DNA from: JAWVFM01 sp963739355 | Lineage (GTDB): Bacteria > Actinomycetota > Thermoleophilia > Solirubrobacterales > 70-9 | Direction: 5' to 3' | DNA length: 64,000 nt | Assembly: GCA_963739355.1 (NCBI GenBank) | Contig: CAVUAD010000007.1 | Span: forward strand, 1,240,001-1,304,000 | Shown: positions 1 to 7,647 of the stretch, one piece after another | Layout: each line of letters starts with the position of its first letter | Position numbering within the stretch: position 1 is the first letter of the stretch | Notes under the pieces: model-generated | What the model saw: the letters and a program-made list of their open reading frames with translations, nothing else | The model's database searches: none | What the model was told of the DNA's origin: nothing | Made by a program: the position numbers and the translations under genes

Positions 1-341
1 AGCTCGCCGAGCTCCTGGTTCAGCTCCTCCCGCTGCTGCTCCCCCCGCGCGGTGAGCTCGCCGCGTGCCGACTCGATCGCGGAAGCCGCCTGCGCGCGAA
101 CGTCCTCGAGGGCGGCGTCGAGGCGGTCCGACGCCTCCCTGTGCAGCGCTGCCTCGAGCTCTTGGCGGAAGCGCTCCTCGACCGACTCCGCGCTGGCCGC
201 GATCTCGTCGAGTCGCTCCTGCAGGCTCTCTCTCGCGGCGTCAACCCGGGACCCGACGTCGTCGGGCAGCTCCGGGGAGCGTGGGGACTCTCCGTCGGGC
301 GTGCGGTTCTCGTCTTCGGGCTCTCGCCCCTGCTTGTCCAC
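1..341 (-). CDS. Coiled-coil protein, 3' part cut off by the window edge
   Basis: The minus-strand frame starting at a GTG at 341-339 stays open for 113 codons to the window edge. It reads as an acidic N-terminus (VDKQGREPEDENRTPDGE) followed by a charged heptad-like helix containing LQERLDEIAASAESVEER and ELTARGEQQREELNQEL. A TAG lies six codons upstream (359-357), so GTG is the only good start, and a weak AGGA sits upstream. There is no signal peptide or membrane segment in the visible part, which looks like one long coiled coil. The function is not recognised. The style resembles the coiled-coil proteins at 15.8-17.2 kb and 56.4 kb, but I see no clear shared motif. The gene is divergent from the next gene. 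Confidence 0.6.
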   Translation of the reverse strand, partial: MDKQGREPEDENRTPDGESPRSPELPDDVGSRVDAARESLQERLDEIAASAESVEERFRQELEAALHREASDRLDAALEDVRAQAASAIESARGELTARGEQQREELNQELGE

Positions 342-417
342 CGGTGGAAGATCGTCCTACAGATGGCGGTCGCAACTGCGTGCCCCACCGCGGTGTGGGA
401 CGTTCGCACCAGCCTAG

Positions 418-2445
418 ATGAGTGACCCGGCGGAGTCACGCGCGCGACTGACGCAGGGTCGGTCATCGCGCCGCGCTACCGTCCGGCCGATGGAGCAACC
501 GCGCCGCCCGGCGACCACGGCGCCAGAGCCCGCCGCCTTGCTACCGCTGTTGCTGCTGACGGGGATCTGGGCGTGGTGGGCATGGAAGATCGGCGCCTAC
601 TTCGGGTCGGTCGCGGTCCCGATCACAGGGGTCGTCTTCCCGGGAACCATGCTGCTCTGCGCCGGCACGATCGTCCTCGCGCGGATCGCCCCCCTCCGGG
701 CGAGGCTCTCCGCCTCGCCGCCCGTGAGGGCCGCGACCGCCGCGCTCGCCGCGCTGGCCCTCTGGACGCTTCTCTCCGCGCTCTGGAGCCCGGCGCCCGA
801 CGCCGCGATCATCGACGCGCAGCGCGTCTTCGCGTACCTCATGGCCTTCGGCTTCGGGATCTGCCTCTGCAACCTGCTCGGGCCGCGGATGCTGCTGTCG
901 GTCGTGCCGATCGCCGTCGCCGGCGGCGCGGTTGCCCTGGCGACGGCGGTGGTCCTGTCGACCGGCCACGACATCACCCGCTACCTCGAGGTCGACGGCA
1001 CCCTGCAGTACCCACTCGGCTACCGCAACGCGAACGGAGCCTTCTTCGGCACCGTGTTCTGGGTGCTGGCCGGCGCAGCGGGCATCCACTCGTTCGCCTG
1101 GTGGGCACGCGGCCTGGCCAGCGGCGGGGCCGCGCTCTGCCTGTCGCTCGTCCTGCTCAGCCAGAGCCGCGGCTCCCAGCTTGCCGCGGCGGTGTCGGTG
1201 ATCGTCTTCCTCGCCATCACCCCGCGCCGGACGAACTCGCTGCTCTGGCTGCTCGTGTGCGCGGTCCCGTGCGTGATCGTCGTGCCGCACCTTCACGAGC
1301 TCTTCGAGACCAGCGGCGTGACGCCAAGCGTCGGTGCCGTGCACAGCGCCGGCGTGGCGACGCTCGCGGCCGGCGCCGTCGCCCTCGCGGCCGGCGCCGC
1401 CACCGCCCTGCTCTCGAGGCGAATCTCCGTGGCGCCCGCCACGGAGCGGAGAGCGGACCGCACGCTGGCTCAGGTTCTGATCGCCGCGGGGGTGGTGGGG
1501 GCCGTCGCCTTCGTCGTTGCCGTCGGCAACCCCGTCTCCTGGGTCGATCAGAAGGCGAACCAGCTGAACGCCGGGTTTCAGGCCACGGACAGCGGGCAGG
1601 CGACCCGGTTCGGGCTCAATTTCGGGACGCACCGAGGCGCGATCTGGCGCGTGGCCCTCGGGGACGCCGGTCGCGACCCGCTCCTCGGCGACGGGGCCGG
1701 CGGCTTCCAGTACTCGTTCCTGAAGCACCGCGAGAACACGCCCGAGACGGTTCACGACGCGCACGGCGTGGGCTTCGAGACACTCGCCGAGCTCGGCTTC
1801 CCGGGGCTTCTGATGCTGCTGACGTTCCTGGTCGGGGTCGCCATCGGGATCCGGCGCTCGCGCCGCCTGGGGCCCGCCGCCTCGGCGCTCGGCGCGATTG
1901 CGTTCACCGCGGGCTCGTACTGGCTGGCGCAGACCTCGGTCGACTGGTTCTGGCCCTATCCGGCGGTGACCGCGCCGGTGCTCGCTCTCCTCGGCGCGGC
2001 CTGTGCTCCCTCGCTGCGAACGCTCGACGTCGTCAACCTCGGCCGCTGGCGCCTGGCGGCGACGGTGGGCGCCGTGGTGCTCGGGATCAGCGTGCTCGCC
2101 CCGTGGGCCGCGGAGGAGTACGTGAACCACGCCTACGGAGAGTGGCGCACGGACTTCCCGAAGGCGATGTCGGACGCGGATCGAGCCAAATCGATCTTCC
2201 CGATGTCAGCCGGACCGCTGCTCGTGAAGGGGGCGATCGCGAGAGAGGCGGGCCGGTCGTCGATCGCCATCGACGCGTTCCGGCAGGTCACCGAGCAGCT
2301 GCCCGAGGAATGGGCGGCCCACTACTACCTGGCGCTCTACTACGAGAAGTCGAACCCGGCGCTTGCCAAGCAGCAGCTCGCCGACGCGCTCGCCCAGAAC
2401 CCCGACGAGCCGGAGCTTCTGGCACTCCAGAAGGCGCTCGGCTGA
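418..2445 (+). CDS. O-antigen ligase/polymerase-like membrane protein with C-terminal TPR region
   Basis: 675 aa. About a dozen hydrophobic segments run from residue ~40 to ~570. A large loop near residues 390-450 contains LGDGAGGFQYSFLKHR and VHDAHGVGFETLAELGFPG, the pattern of the Wzy_C/WaaL O-antigen ligase superfamily (an Arg/His-bearing loop that joins an undecaprenyl-linked glycan to an acceptor). The last ~100 residues are soluble and helical (AIDAFRQVTEQLPEEWAAHYYLALYYEK), a TPR-like tail often seen on such ligases in Actinobacteria. The start is uncertain: the ATG at 490 (MEQPRRP) could replace the one at 418, since residues 1-24 have less typical codon use. It probably acts in surface polysaccharide assembly, as does the Wzy-like gene at 18.9 kb. 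The exact substrate is unknown. Confidence 0.8.
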   Translation: MSDPAESRARLTQGRSSRRATVRPMEQPRRPATTAPEPAALLPLLLLTGIWAWWAWKIGAYFGSVAVPITGVVFPGTMLLCAGTIVLARIAPLRARLSASPPVRAATAALAALALWTLLSALWSPAPDAAIIDAQRVFAYLMAFGFGICLCNLLGPRMLLSVVPIAVAGGAVALATAVVLSTGHDITRYLEVDGTLQYPLGYRNANGAFFGTVFWVLAGAAGIHSFAWWARGLASGGAALCLSLVLLSQSRGSQLAAAVSVIVFLAITPRRTNSLLWLLVCAVPCVIVVPHLHELFETSGVTPSVGAVHSAGVATLAAGAVALAAGAATALLSRRISVAPATERRADRTLAQVLIAAGVVGAVAFVVAVGNPVSWVDQKANQLNAGFQATDSGQATRFGLNFGTHRGAIWRVALGDAGRDPLLGDGAGGFQYSFLKHRENTPETVHDAHGVGFETLAELGFPGLLMLLTFLVGVAIGIRRSRRLGPAASALGAIAFTAGSYWLAQTSVDWFWPYPAVTAPVLALLGAACAPSLRTLDVVNLGRWRLAATVGAVVLGISVLAPWAAEEYVNHAYGEWRTDFPKAMSDADRAKSIFPMSAGPLLVKGAIAREAGRSSIAIDAFRQVTEQLPEEWAAHYYLALYYEKSNPALAKQQLADALAQNPDEPELLALQKALG

Positions 2446-2454
2446 GGGCTCCGG

Positions 2455-3081
2455 TCAGGCGGGGATGAGCCCGCGCGCGAGGGCAAGGGCCACGGCCTGG
2501 GCCCGCGTGCGGGCTCCGAGCTTGGCCTTGGCGTTGCGCACGTGGGTCTGAACCGTCGCCGGAGAGAGGCTCAGCCGCGCCGCGATCTGCGAGTCGGTCT
2601 CACCCTCCGCAAGCAACGAGAGGATCTCCCGCTCGCGGGCACTGGGAATCCGGACGCCCGGCTCCGGCGAGCTGCCGAAGCTGCCCGGGATCGCTCTGCG
2701 GATGCCGAGCATGTGGCGCCCCGGGACGATGTTGGCGGTGATCGTCAGCGAGACCTCCTCGGCTTCGTTGACGCGAAACGGCCCGGCGGTGCCGCCGGCT
2801 TCCGAGAACCCTCTCCAGAAGTGATCGATCCGGTCGGTCATCTGCGGGCCGAAGAGGTCCTCGAGGCGCCTGCCCTCGACCTCGGCGCGCGAGGAGGCGA
2901 GCAACAGGCAGGCGCCGATGCTGGCCTCGAGGCAGCGGCGCTCGTCGTCGACCACCAGCACCGCTTCGCGGCTTCGCGAGCCACCCGCGGCGGGCGCCGG
3001 CTTCGTGGCTTTGCGCTTGGCGACCTCCACCCCGGCCTTGAGGGCGGCGACCGCGTCTGCAGTTGGGGTCATGAGCTCCAT
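2455..3081 (-). CDS. PAS-like sensor with C-terminal LuxR-type HTH
   Basis: 208 aa. Residues ~38-135 have a PAS-like pattern (VLVVDDERRCLEASIGAC at the front, GRRLEDLFGPQM in the middle, then a beta-rich core). The C-terminus, residues ~146-205, is a GerE/LuxR helix-turn-helix (PSAREREILSLLAEGETDSQ, then TVQTHVRNAKAKLGARTR). No phosphoacceptor receiver domain is seen, so it is probably a one-component regulator sensing a ligand or redox state through the PAS fold. The start ATG at 3081 has an alternative at 3072. It is convergent with the ligase-like gene and divergent from a second LuxR-HTH gene at 3229; their HTH helices are very similar, and both place THVRNA at the same point. Confidence 0.8.
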   Translation of the reverse strand: MELMTPTADAVAALKAGVEVAKRKATKPAPAAGGSRSREAVLVVDDERRCLEASIGACLLLASSRAEVEGRRLEDLFGPQMTDRIDHFWRGFSEAGGTAGPFRVNEAEEVSLTITANIVPGRHMLGIRRAIPGSFGSSPEPGVRIPSAREREILSLLAEGETDSQIAARLSLSPATVQTHVRNAKAKLGARTRAQAVALALARGLIPA

Positions 3082-3228
3082 CCAGGCGGGGCTTGAAGGC
3101 GTTTGCCCCGGCCGCGCGAACTACAACAAACGCTGCGTTCGAATCTCAAGCGGGTGCATGCGAAATACCCGAGAAACTGGAACGCACTACCTCAGAGTGG
3201 GTACTGCTAGGCTGAATCGGGGTCTCGA

Positions 3229-3987
3229 ATGGGTACGGCCGGCAGGCGCAAGAACGACACGCTTACCGCTCGCGAACGCGAGATCCTCGGACTGCTGGCA
3301 ACGGGCCTGAGCGGCGCCGATATCGCCAACAACCTGGTCCTCTCACCCGAGACCGTCCGCACGCACGTCCGCAACGCGATGGCCAAGCTCGGTGCGTCCA
3401 CCCGCTCCCAGGCCGTGGTCATGGCGCTTCGGCTCGACGACCTGGAGCCCGAGAACGGCGCGGGTCCCGCCCCGGTGCCCGCGATCCGGCCGCCGCGAAC
3501 CCCCGACAGCGCTCCCAAGCTCGACGGCCTGATCACCGGGCTCGCCGAGCTTCAGGAGATCGAGGCCGCCGGCGTCTTCCTCGCCGACGAGGACGGCCTC
3601 TCGCTGCGGCTCGTCAAGCGGGCCGGCGACGAGTCCGTCGGCCGGGCGCTGCCGAAGTCGCTGGCGCTCGGCGAAGGACCGGTGGGGCGCGCGGCTCTGG
3701 AGCGTCGCTGCCAGCTCGTTGCGATCGGCGGACAACTCGGCACCAACGACGCGCCGCGCAAGCCGGCGATCGTGGCTCCGATGGCCGCGACGGGCCGGCT
3801 GGTCGGAGTGCTGATCCTGGCCCCCCGGCCGAGCAGGCCGACCGGCCGCACGGAGATTCTCCTCGCGCAGGCGTTCGCGACCCGGGTCGGCGAGATCATC
3901 GCCGCCGCCGGCGCGGAGGCACCGCGACGCCTCGCGCGGGCGCTGCAGCGATTCAGGGCCTCCTGGTCGGTAGCAACTTCGGGCTGA
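3229..3987 (+). CDS. LuxR-type HTH regulator with C-terminal GAF domain
   Basis: 252 aa. The HTH is at the N-terminus (residues ~8-68: LTAREREILGLLATGLSGAD, TVRTHVRNAMAKLGASTR), the reverse of the usual LuxR order. A linker rich in Pro follows, then a GAF-like domain at ~90-225 (LQEIEAAGVFLADEDGLSL, GPVGRAALERRCQLVAIG, PMAATGRLVGVLILAPR). The GAF pocket presumably binds a small ligand or mediates dimerisation. It is divergently arranged with the PAS-HTH gene, so both may be controlled from the 147-bp gap between them. Just downstream on the opposite strand is a PP2C/STAS stress-switch pair, which suggests a general stress or development role, by inference only. Confidence 0.8.
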   Translation: MGTAGRRKNDTLTAREREILGLLATGLSGADIANNLVLSPETVRTHVRNAMAKLGASTRSQAVVMALRLDDLEPENGAGPAPVPAIRPPRTPDSAPKLDGLITGLAELQEIEAAGVFLADEDGLSLRLVKRAGDESVGRALPKSLALGEGPVGRAALERRCQLVAIGGQLGTNDAPRKPAIVAPMAATGRLVGVLILAPRPSRPTGRTEILLAQAFATRVGEIIAAAGAEAPRRLARALQRFRASWSVATSG

Positions 3988-4005
3988 GCAGCCCGAGCCC
4001 GGCGC

Positions 4006-4362
4006 CTACCCGGCCACCGCCGCGCGCGCGTCGGATGCCGTCTCGTCGATCGGCGCGACGCTCGCGATGTCGCACAGGTCGAGCACGCGGCGAACCGGCG
4101 ACGAAGTCGGCACGACGAGTCGCAGCATCTGCCGCCTCGCGGTGAGCCCGCGCGCCAGCTCGAAGAGCAGGGAGATCCCCGTGCTGTCCAGGTAAGTCAT
4201 CTCGCTCATGTCGATGATCAGCCCCACCACCTCGTTGGAGAGCCGGTCGACGAGCGCGATGCGCAGCTCGGCCGCGTTCGACGCGTCCACCTCGCCCCGG
4301 ACCACCGCCACCACGGTGCCGTCCGAGTCGTCGAACGTCAGGTCTGCAAGCCTGCCTCTCAT
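4006..4362 (-). CDS. STAS-domain anti-anti-sigma factor (RsbV/SpoIIAA type)
   Basis: 118 aa, the usual length for a stand-alone STAS antagonist. It has the core motif LIIDMSEMTYLDSTGISLLF, with the phosphorylatable serine expected in DSTG. In the family, the unphosphorylated form binds an HATPase anti-sigma kinase and frees a sigma factor. Its ATG overlaps the stop of the upstream RsbU-RsbW fusion (ATGA at 4359-4362), so the two are translationally coupled and almost certainly partners: the PP2C half would dephosphorylate this serine and the HATPase half would phosphorylate it. No sigma-B-type gene lies in the window; the only sigma factor is an ECF at 53-54.5 kb. Confidence 0.9.
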   Translation of the reverse strand: MRGRLADLTFDDSDGTVVAVVRGEVDASNAAELRIALVDRLSNEVVGLIIDMSEMTYLDSTGISLLFELARGLTARRQMLRLVVPTSSPVRRVLDLCDIASVAPIDETASDARAAVAG

Positions 4363-5636
4363 CCAGCCTCCCGGAGCGACTTGCGCATCGTCACGGTCGT
4401 GCCCCCCGGCGACTTGCGCTCGAGGTCGACCTCATCCATCAGGTCCTTCATCAGGATCAACCCGCGGGCGCCCGATCCGGGCCGCGGCTCTCGCCAGCTG
4501 CCGAAGTCGCGGATCACGAGCTCGATCGCCCCGTTCTCCTCGGCGCCGGTGACCTCGAACGAGGCGTTCCCGACCGGGTAGGCGTGAACCACGGCGTTGG
4601 CGCAGGCCTCGCCGCAGGCGACCAGGATGTCGTAGGTCTCCGCCTCGGTGGCGCCGACGCCCCGCAGCCAGCGTCCGACGCCGCGACGCACCGGCCCCAG
4701 CGAGTCGGGGTCCGCCGACACCGTCATCTGGAAGCTCCGTCCCGGGTCGGCCGCCAGGTGGATCACGAGGATCGCGACGTCGTCGCGGGGCGGGTCCGTC
4801 GGGAAGCACTTGTCGACGAGCTCGTCGCAGAGCTCCTTCGGGTCGCTCGGGAGCATCCCGGCGCCCGCGCGGAGGTTCTCGAGGCCCTCCTGCAGGCTCT
4901 CGCCAGGGGTCTCGACGAGGCCGTCGGTAAACGTCACGATCGTCGTGCCGGGCTCGATCATCACGACGCTCTCGTCGTACTGGGGGTACTGGCGAGCGCC
5001 AAGCGGGCTGCCCCGCGAGCCCTCGACGAACGTGGCGCCGCCCGAGGGACTGATCACCAGAGGCGGCGGGTGCGCCGCGCTGGCGATGCTTAGCCTTCCG
5101 GCCTCGGCGTCGACCACGCCGTAGAGCAGCGTCGCCATCGCCGGCTTCTCGTCGTCGTAGGCGAACGCGTTGACCCGCTCGAGCAGCAGCGAGGGACGGA
5201 GCCCCTCGAGTGCGAAGGCGCGCGCCGCGCTGCCGAGATGCGCCATGCGGGCGGCCGCCTCGACCCCGTGGCCGACGACGTCGCCGATGGCGATGCCCGC
5301 CCGGCCGTCCCGCAGCGCGATCACGTCGTACCAGTCGCCGCCCACCTGCTGCTCCTCGCCCGCGGCGACGTAGCGCCCGGCCATCGAGAGCCCGGGGACC
5401 TCGGGAAGCTTGTTCGGCAGGAGGGCGCGCTGCAGGGTCTCGGCCGTGCTTGCGACCTGCTCGACCTCCGCCGCGGCCCGGCGGAGACCCTCCAGCGTGG
5501 CGCCGATGATCACGTCGCCCTCCGGCGGCCTCGACGGGCCCCCGAAGCCGTCGCCCGGACCAGTGCTTGCACTCTCCACGAGGGCGAGTGTAGTCAACAC
5601 GTAGGCGGGGCCAGAGCCGCATCCGCTCTCACGCAA
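4359..5636 (-). CDS. SpoIIE-type PP2C phosphatase fused to an RsbW-like HATPase
   Basis: 425 aa with two domains. Residues ~75-290 are a PP2C_SpoIIE phosphatase with metal-binding motifs GGDWYDVIAL, IGDVVGHGVEAAARM, TIVTFTDGLVE and RDDVAILVI. Residues ~300-420 are an anti-sigma-type HATPase (GEACANAVVHAYPVG as the N box, GARGLILMKDLMDEV as the G box). So one chain may both remove and add phosphate on a STAS antagonist, the one encoded immediately downstream with a 4-bp overlap. There is no membrane segment; a short helical stretch (ATLEGLRRAAAEVEQVASTA) may pass a signal to the phosphatase. The start is unsure: 5636 is a TTG, and GTG codons at 5600 and 5579 are in frame, so the first ~20 residues may not be translated. 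Confidence 0.88.
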   Translation of the reverse strand: MRESGCGSGPAYVLTTLALVESASTGPGDGFGGPSRPPEGDVIIGATLEGLRRAAAEVEQVASTAETLQRALLPNKLPEVPGLSMAGRYVAAGEEQQVGGDWYDVIALRDGRAGIAIGDVVGHGVEAAARMAHLGSAARAFALEGLRPSLLLERVNAFAYDDEKPAMATLLYGVVDAEAGRLSIASAAHPPPLVISPSGGATFVEGSRGSPLGARQYPQYDESVVMIEPGTTIVTFTDGLVETPGESLQEGLENLRAGAGMLPSDPKELCDELVDKCFPTDPPRDDVAILVIHLAADPGRSFQMTVSADPDSLGPVRRGVGRWLRGVGATEAETYDILVACGEACANAVVHAYPVGNASFEVTGAEENGAIELVIRDFGSWREPRPGSGARGLILMKDLMDEVDLERKSPGGTTVTMRKSLREAG

Positions 5637-5689
5637 AGCGGCTCCCCAACCGGCGGTATCTGGCGTTCAACCCAAGCGATTTAGCAGGG

Positions 5690-6676
5690 GTGCCGCCCGA
5701 AGTCGGAATACCTTCCGCTGTCTTGTTGCGGGGTTCGACATCTCATATCTCCCGCGTTCAGGACGCCCGCGACGAGCTGGCCAAGGCGTGGCTGGTGGAG
5801 CTGGTCGAGCGGACCCCGGTCTCCGAGCTTGGCGACATCGGCATCGAGTGGCTCTCCCAGGAGGCGCCCGCCCTGATCGCCAGCGTGCTCGGCGCCCTCA
5901 CCGATCCCGGCTCGGCGGCGGACCGCGAGCTCTCGCCGAGCGAGCTGCGCCGCGCCGGGGAGCTCAGCCGCCTGCGCCGCGGGGAAACCTCACCCGCGCG
6001 CCTGCCCCGCGACCTCGCGGCCCTCCAGTCGCTCCTGATCGAGGCGCTCCGGCGCGAGATCCCGGACCGCGAGTCCGGTGAGTTCGCGCGTGCCGTCGAG
6101 CGGCTGGCGGAGGTCTTCGGCGCACTTCAGGCAGCCGTGGCGGACCAGCTGGTGCGGCAGGGCGAGGGCAGGCCCGCGCCGGACCGGCTCGCGGGGCTCG
6201 GCGGGCCGTCGGAGCTCCAGGAGTGGCTGCGGATCGTTCTCGAGTCGCACCGAACCGACGGACACCCCTTCTCGCTGATGGTCGTCGAGGTCGAGGGGCT
6301 GCCCCAGATCAACGCCGCCTACGGAGACGACGCTGGCGACAAGATGCTTCACGCCGTAGCCGACGTGATCGGCGGGCTGCTTCGCGCGACGGACCGGGCC
6401 TTCAGGATCGACGAGGACGAGCTGTGCATCCTCTTCCCGCAGCAGGGCCCCCTCCCCACGCTCACGCTGGCCGAGGGGCTCGCGACGACGATCGAGGGCT
6501 CGCAGGGCGAGAGCTCGCCGCGACTGGACGTGAACCTCGGCATCGCGTCGTGCCCGGAGCACGGCCGGGACGGCGAGACCCTCCTCGCGGCCGCGGAGGA
6601 GGCGGCGTTCTCGGCACGCGCCAAGGGCGAGAGCGTCGGGGTCGCCAGCTCCGAGCGCGGCTTCATCGTCGACTGA
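5690..6676 (+). CDS. Degenerate GGDEF-domain protein with RsbR-like N-terminal domain
   Basis: 328 aa from a GTG. Residues ~20-160 are helical (DELAKAWLVELVERTPVSEL) and resemble the RsbRD-type N-terminal sensory domain or a globin-like helical bundle. Residues ~175-320 follow the diguanylate cyclase fold (FSLMVVEVEGLPQINAAYGD; LGIASCPEHGRDGETLLAAA), but the signature that should be RxGGDEF reads RIDEDELCIL. Both catalytic glycines are lost, so cyclase activity is unlikely. It could be a GTP- or c-di-GMP-sensing domain or a protein-interaction domain. It is divergent from the RsbU-W gene, which fits a stress-signalling role. Confidence 0.75.
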   Translation: MPPEVGIPSAVLLRGSTSHISRVQDARDELAKAWLVELVERTPVSELGDIGIEWLSQEAPALIASVLGALTDPGSAADRELSPSELRRAGELSRLRRGETSPARLPRDLAALQSLLIEALRREIPDRESGEFARAVERLAEVFGALQAAVADQLVRQGEGRPAPDRLAGLGGPSELQEWLRIVLESHRTDGHPFSLMVVEVEGLPQINAAYGDDAGDKMLHAVADVIGGLLRATDRAFRIDEDELCILFPQQGPLPTLTLAEGLATTIEGSQGESSPRLDVNLGIASCPEHGRDGETLLAAAEEAAFSARAKGESVGVASSERGFIVD

Positions 6677-6713
6677 GCCCGGCCCCGCGGCCTCGACCGC
6701 CTCCACCCTTCCT

Positions 6714-6751
6714 GCAAGATCGGCGGCGGATTGCAGCAAATCGCTTGCAAA
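6714..6751 (+). promoter_or_regulatory. Phased GCAA motifs upstream of the MerR/B12-like gene
   Basis: Three GCAA cores occur at 6714, 6736 and 6747 (contexts CTGCAAGAT, GCAGCAAATC, TTGCAAACC), spaced 22 and 11 bp, that is on one face of the helix. A TTGCAA hexamer at 6745 lies 16 bp before TTCGAT, a possible weak promoter reading into the GTG at 6780 with almost no leader. A similar but longer array precedes the MFS gene at 10956. MerR/BldC-type proteins are known to bind direct repeats, so this may be an operator for this gene's own product or for the BldC-like protein at 9012. Confidence 0.35.
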
Positions 6752-6779
6752 CCGAGAAAAACCTGCTTCGATCCTGTGC

Positions 6780-7643
6780 GTGACCGGCATCCGCACGAGC
6801 GCCGCGGCTGAGCTACTCGGGGTCAGCCCCTCCACACTTCGCAGCTGGGAGCGCCGGCTCGGGTTCCCGCATCCGTCGCGGACGCCCGGCAACCACCGCC
6901 AGTACGACCTGGCCGAGGTGGAGGCGCTGCGTGACGCGCTCGGGCAGACCGGCAACATCTCCTCGGCCGTCGCGATCGCCCGCGCGCGCGGTCGCGGGCC
7001 CACCTCTCCGGCGCGCCTGCTGCGTGCCTTCCACAACTTCGACGACGCCGCGGCCGACCGCGAGCTCGAGGAGAGCCTCGCCATGCGCTCGCTCGAGCGG
7101 ACCGTGGTGGAGGTCCTCCTCCCTGCCCTCGAGATGGCCGCTCAGCAGACCTCCCAGGAGGCCGAGCTCGAGCACGCCTGCCGCTGGGCGACCGGCTGGC
7201 TGCACGGCGCCCGCCGCCTCGCACCGCCGGCGTCGCGCGACGAGGGCGTCCTGTTGCTCGACTCCGGCTCCCCCCTTGGCCTCGAGGCGATCTACGTCCA
7301 GGCCCTGGAGCTCTTCCTGCGTCGCGCCGGCCTGCGGGTTCTCCTGCTCTCCGCGGGCCTCGCCGAGTCGCGCTTCCGCAACGCGCTGCGGGCCCTCCAG
7401 CCCACGGCCGTCGTCCTCTGCGGCAGCGCCGCAAACATCGGCGTCGTCGGCGCAAGCCTGCGCAGCGCACTCTCCTCGACGCCGCGGGCGACGCTCGCCG
7501 GCTATCGCACCGCGCGCCTCGTCACCGGGACGCGCGGCTTCGTGATGCTCGGGGACACCCCGGGCGAGGCCATCACGACGCTCCTCACCGCGCTCGACTC
7601 TCCCGCCGTGAACCCGGCGCCGGCCGTACGGCGCGCCAGCTAG
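6780..7643 (+). CDS. MerR-family regulator with cobalamin-binding-like C-terminal domain
   Basis: 287 aa from a GTG. The N-terminal winged HTH is of MerR type (residues 4-70: TSAAAELLGVSPSTLRSWER, RTPGNHRQYDLAEVEAL). Residues ~80-155 match the helical B12-binding-2 cap seen in CarH/LitR light-responsive repressors (LERTVVEVLLPALEMAAQQT, EAELEHACRW). Residues ~155-275 have a Rossmann-like B12 fold. The cobalamin-ligating DxHxxG motif reads DSGSPLG, with no histidine, so base-off B12 binding as in CarH is not expected. It may bind another ligand or act as a ligand-free dimer module. Likely targets are the phased GCAA sites here and near 10.9 kb (inference). Confidence 0.8.
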   Translation: MTGIRTSAAAELLGVSPSTLRSWERRLGFPHPSRTPGNHRQYDLAEVEALRDALGQTGNISSAVAIARARGRGPTSPARLLRAFHNFDDAAADRELEESLAMRSLERTVVEVLLPALEMAAQQTSQEAELEHACRWATGWLHGARRLAPPASRDEGVLLLDSGSPLGLEAIYVQALELFLRRAGLRVLLLSAGLAESRFRNALRALQPTAVVLCGSAANIGVVGASLRSALSSTPRATLAGYRTARLVTGTRGFVMLGDTPGEAITTLLTALDSPAVNPAPAVRRAS

Positions 7644-7647
7644 GCAG

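Noticed and set aside
541..2130. Long minus-strand open frame opposite the O-antigen ligase-like gene
   Set aside because: Arg/Gly/Ala-rich, no domain pattern; an effect of high GC in the true gene's third codon positions. The same applies to most long antisense frames here, for example 4432-5622 and 33053-36031.
3150..3228. Sigma-B-type promoter (GGGTAC at about 3197) before the HTH-GAF gene
   Set aside because: No GTTT-like -35 at the right distance; too weak to list despite the nearby RsbU/RsbV genes.
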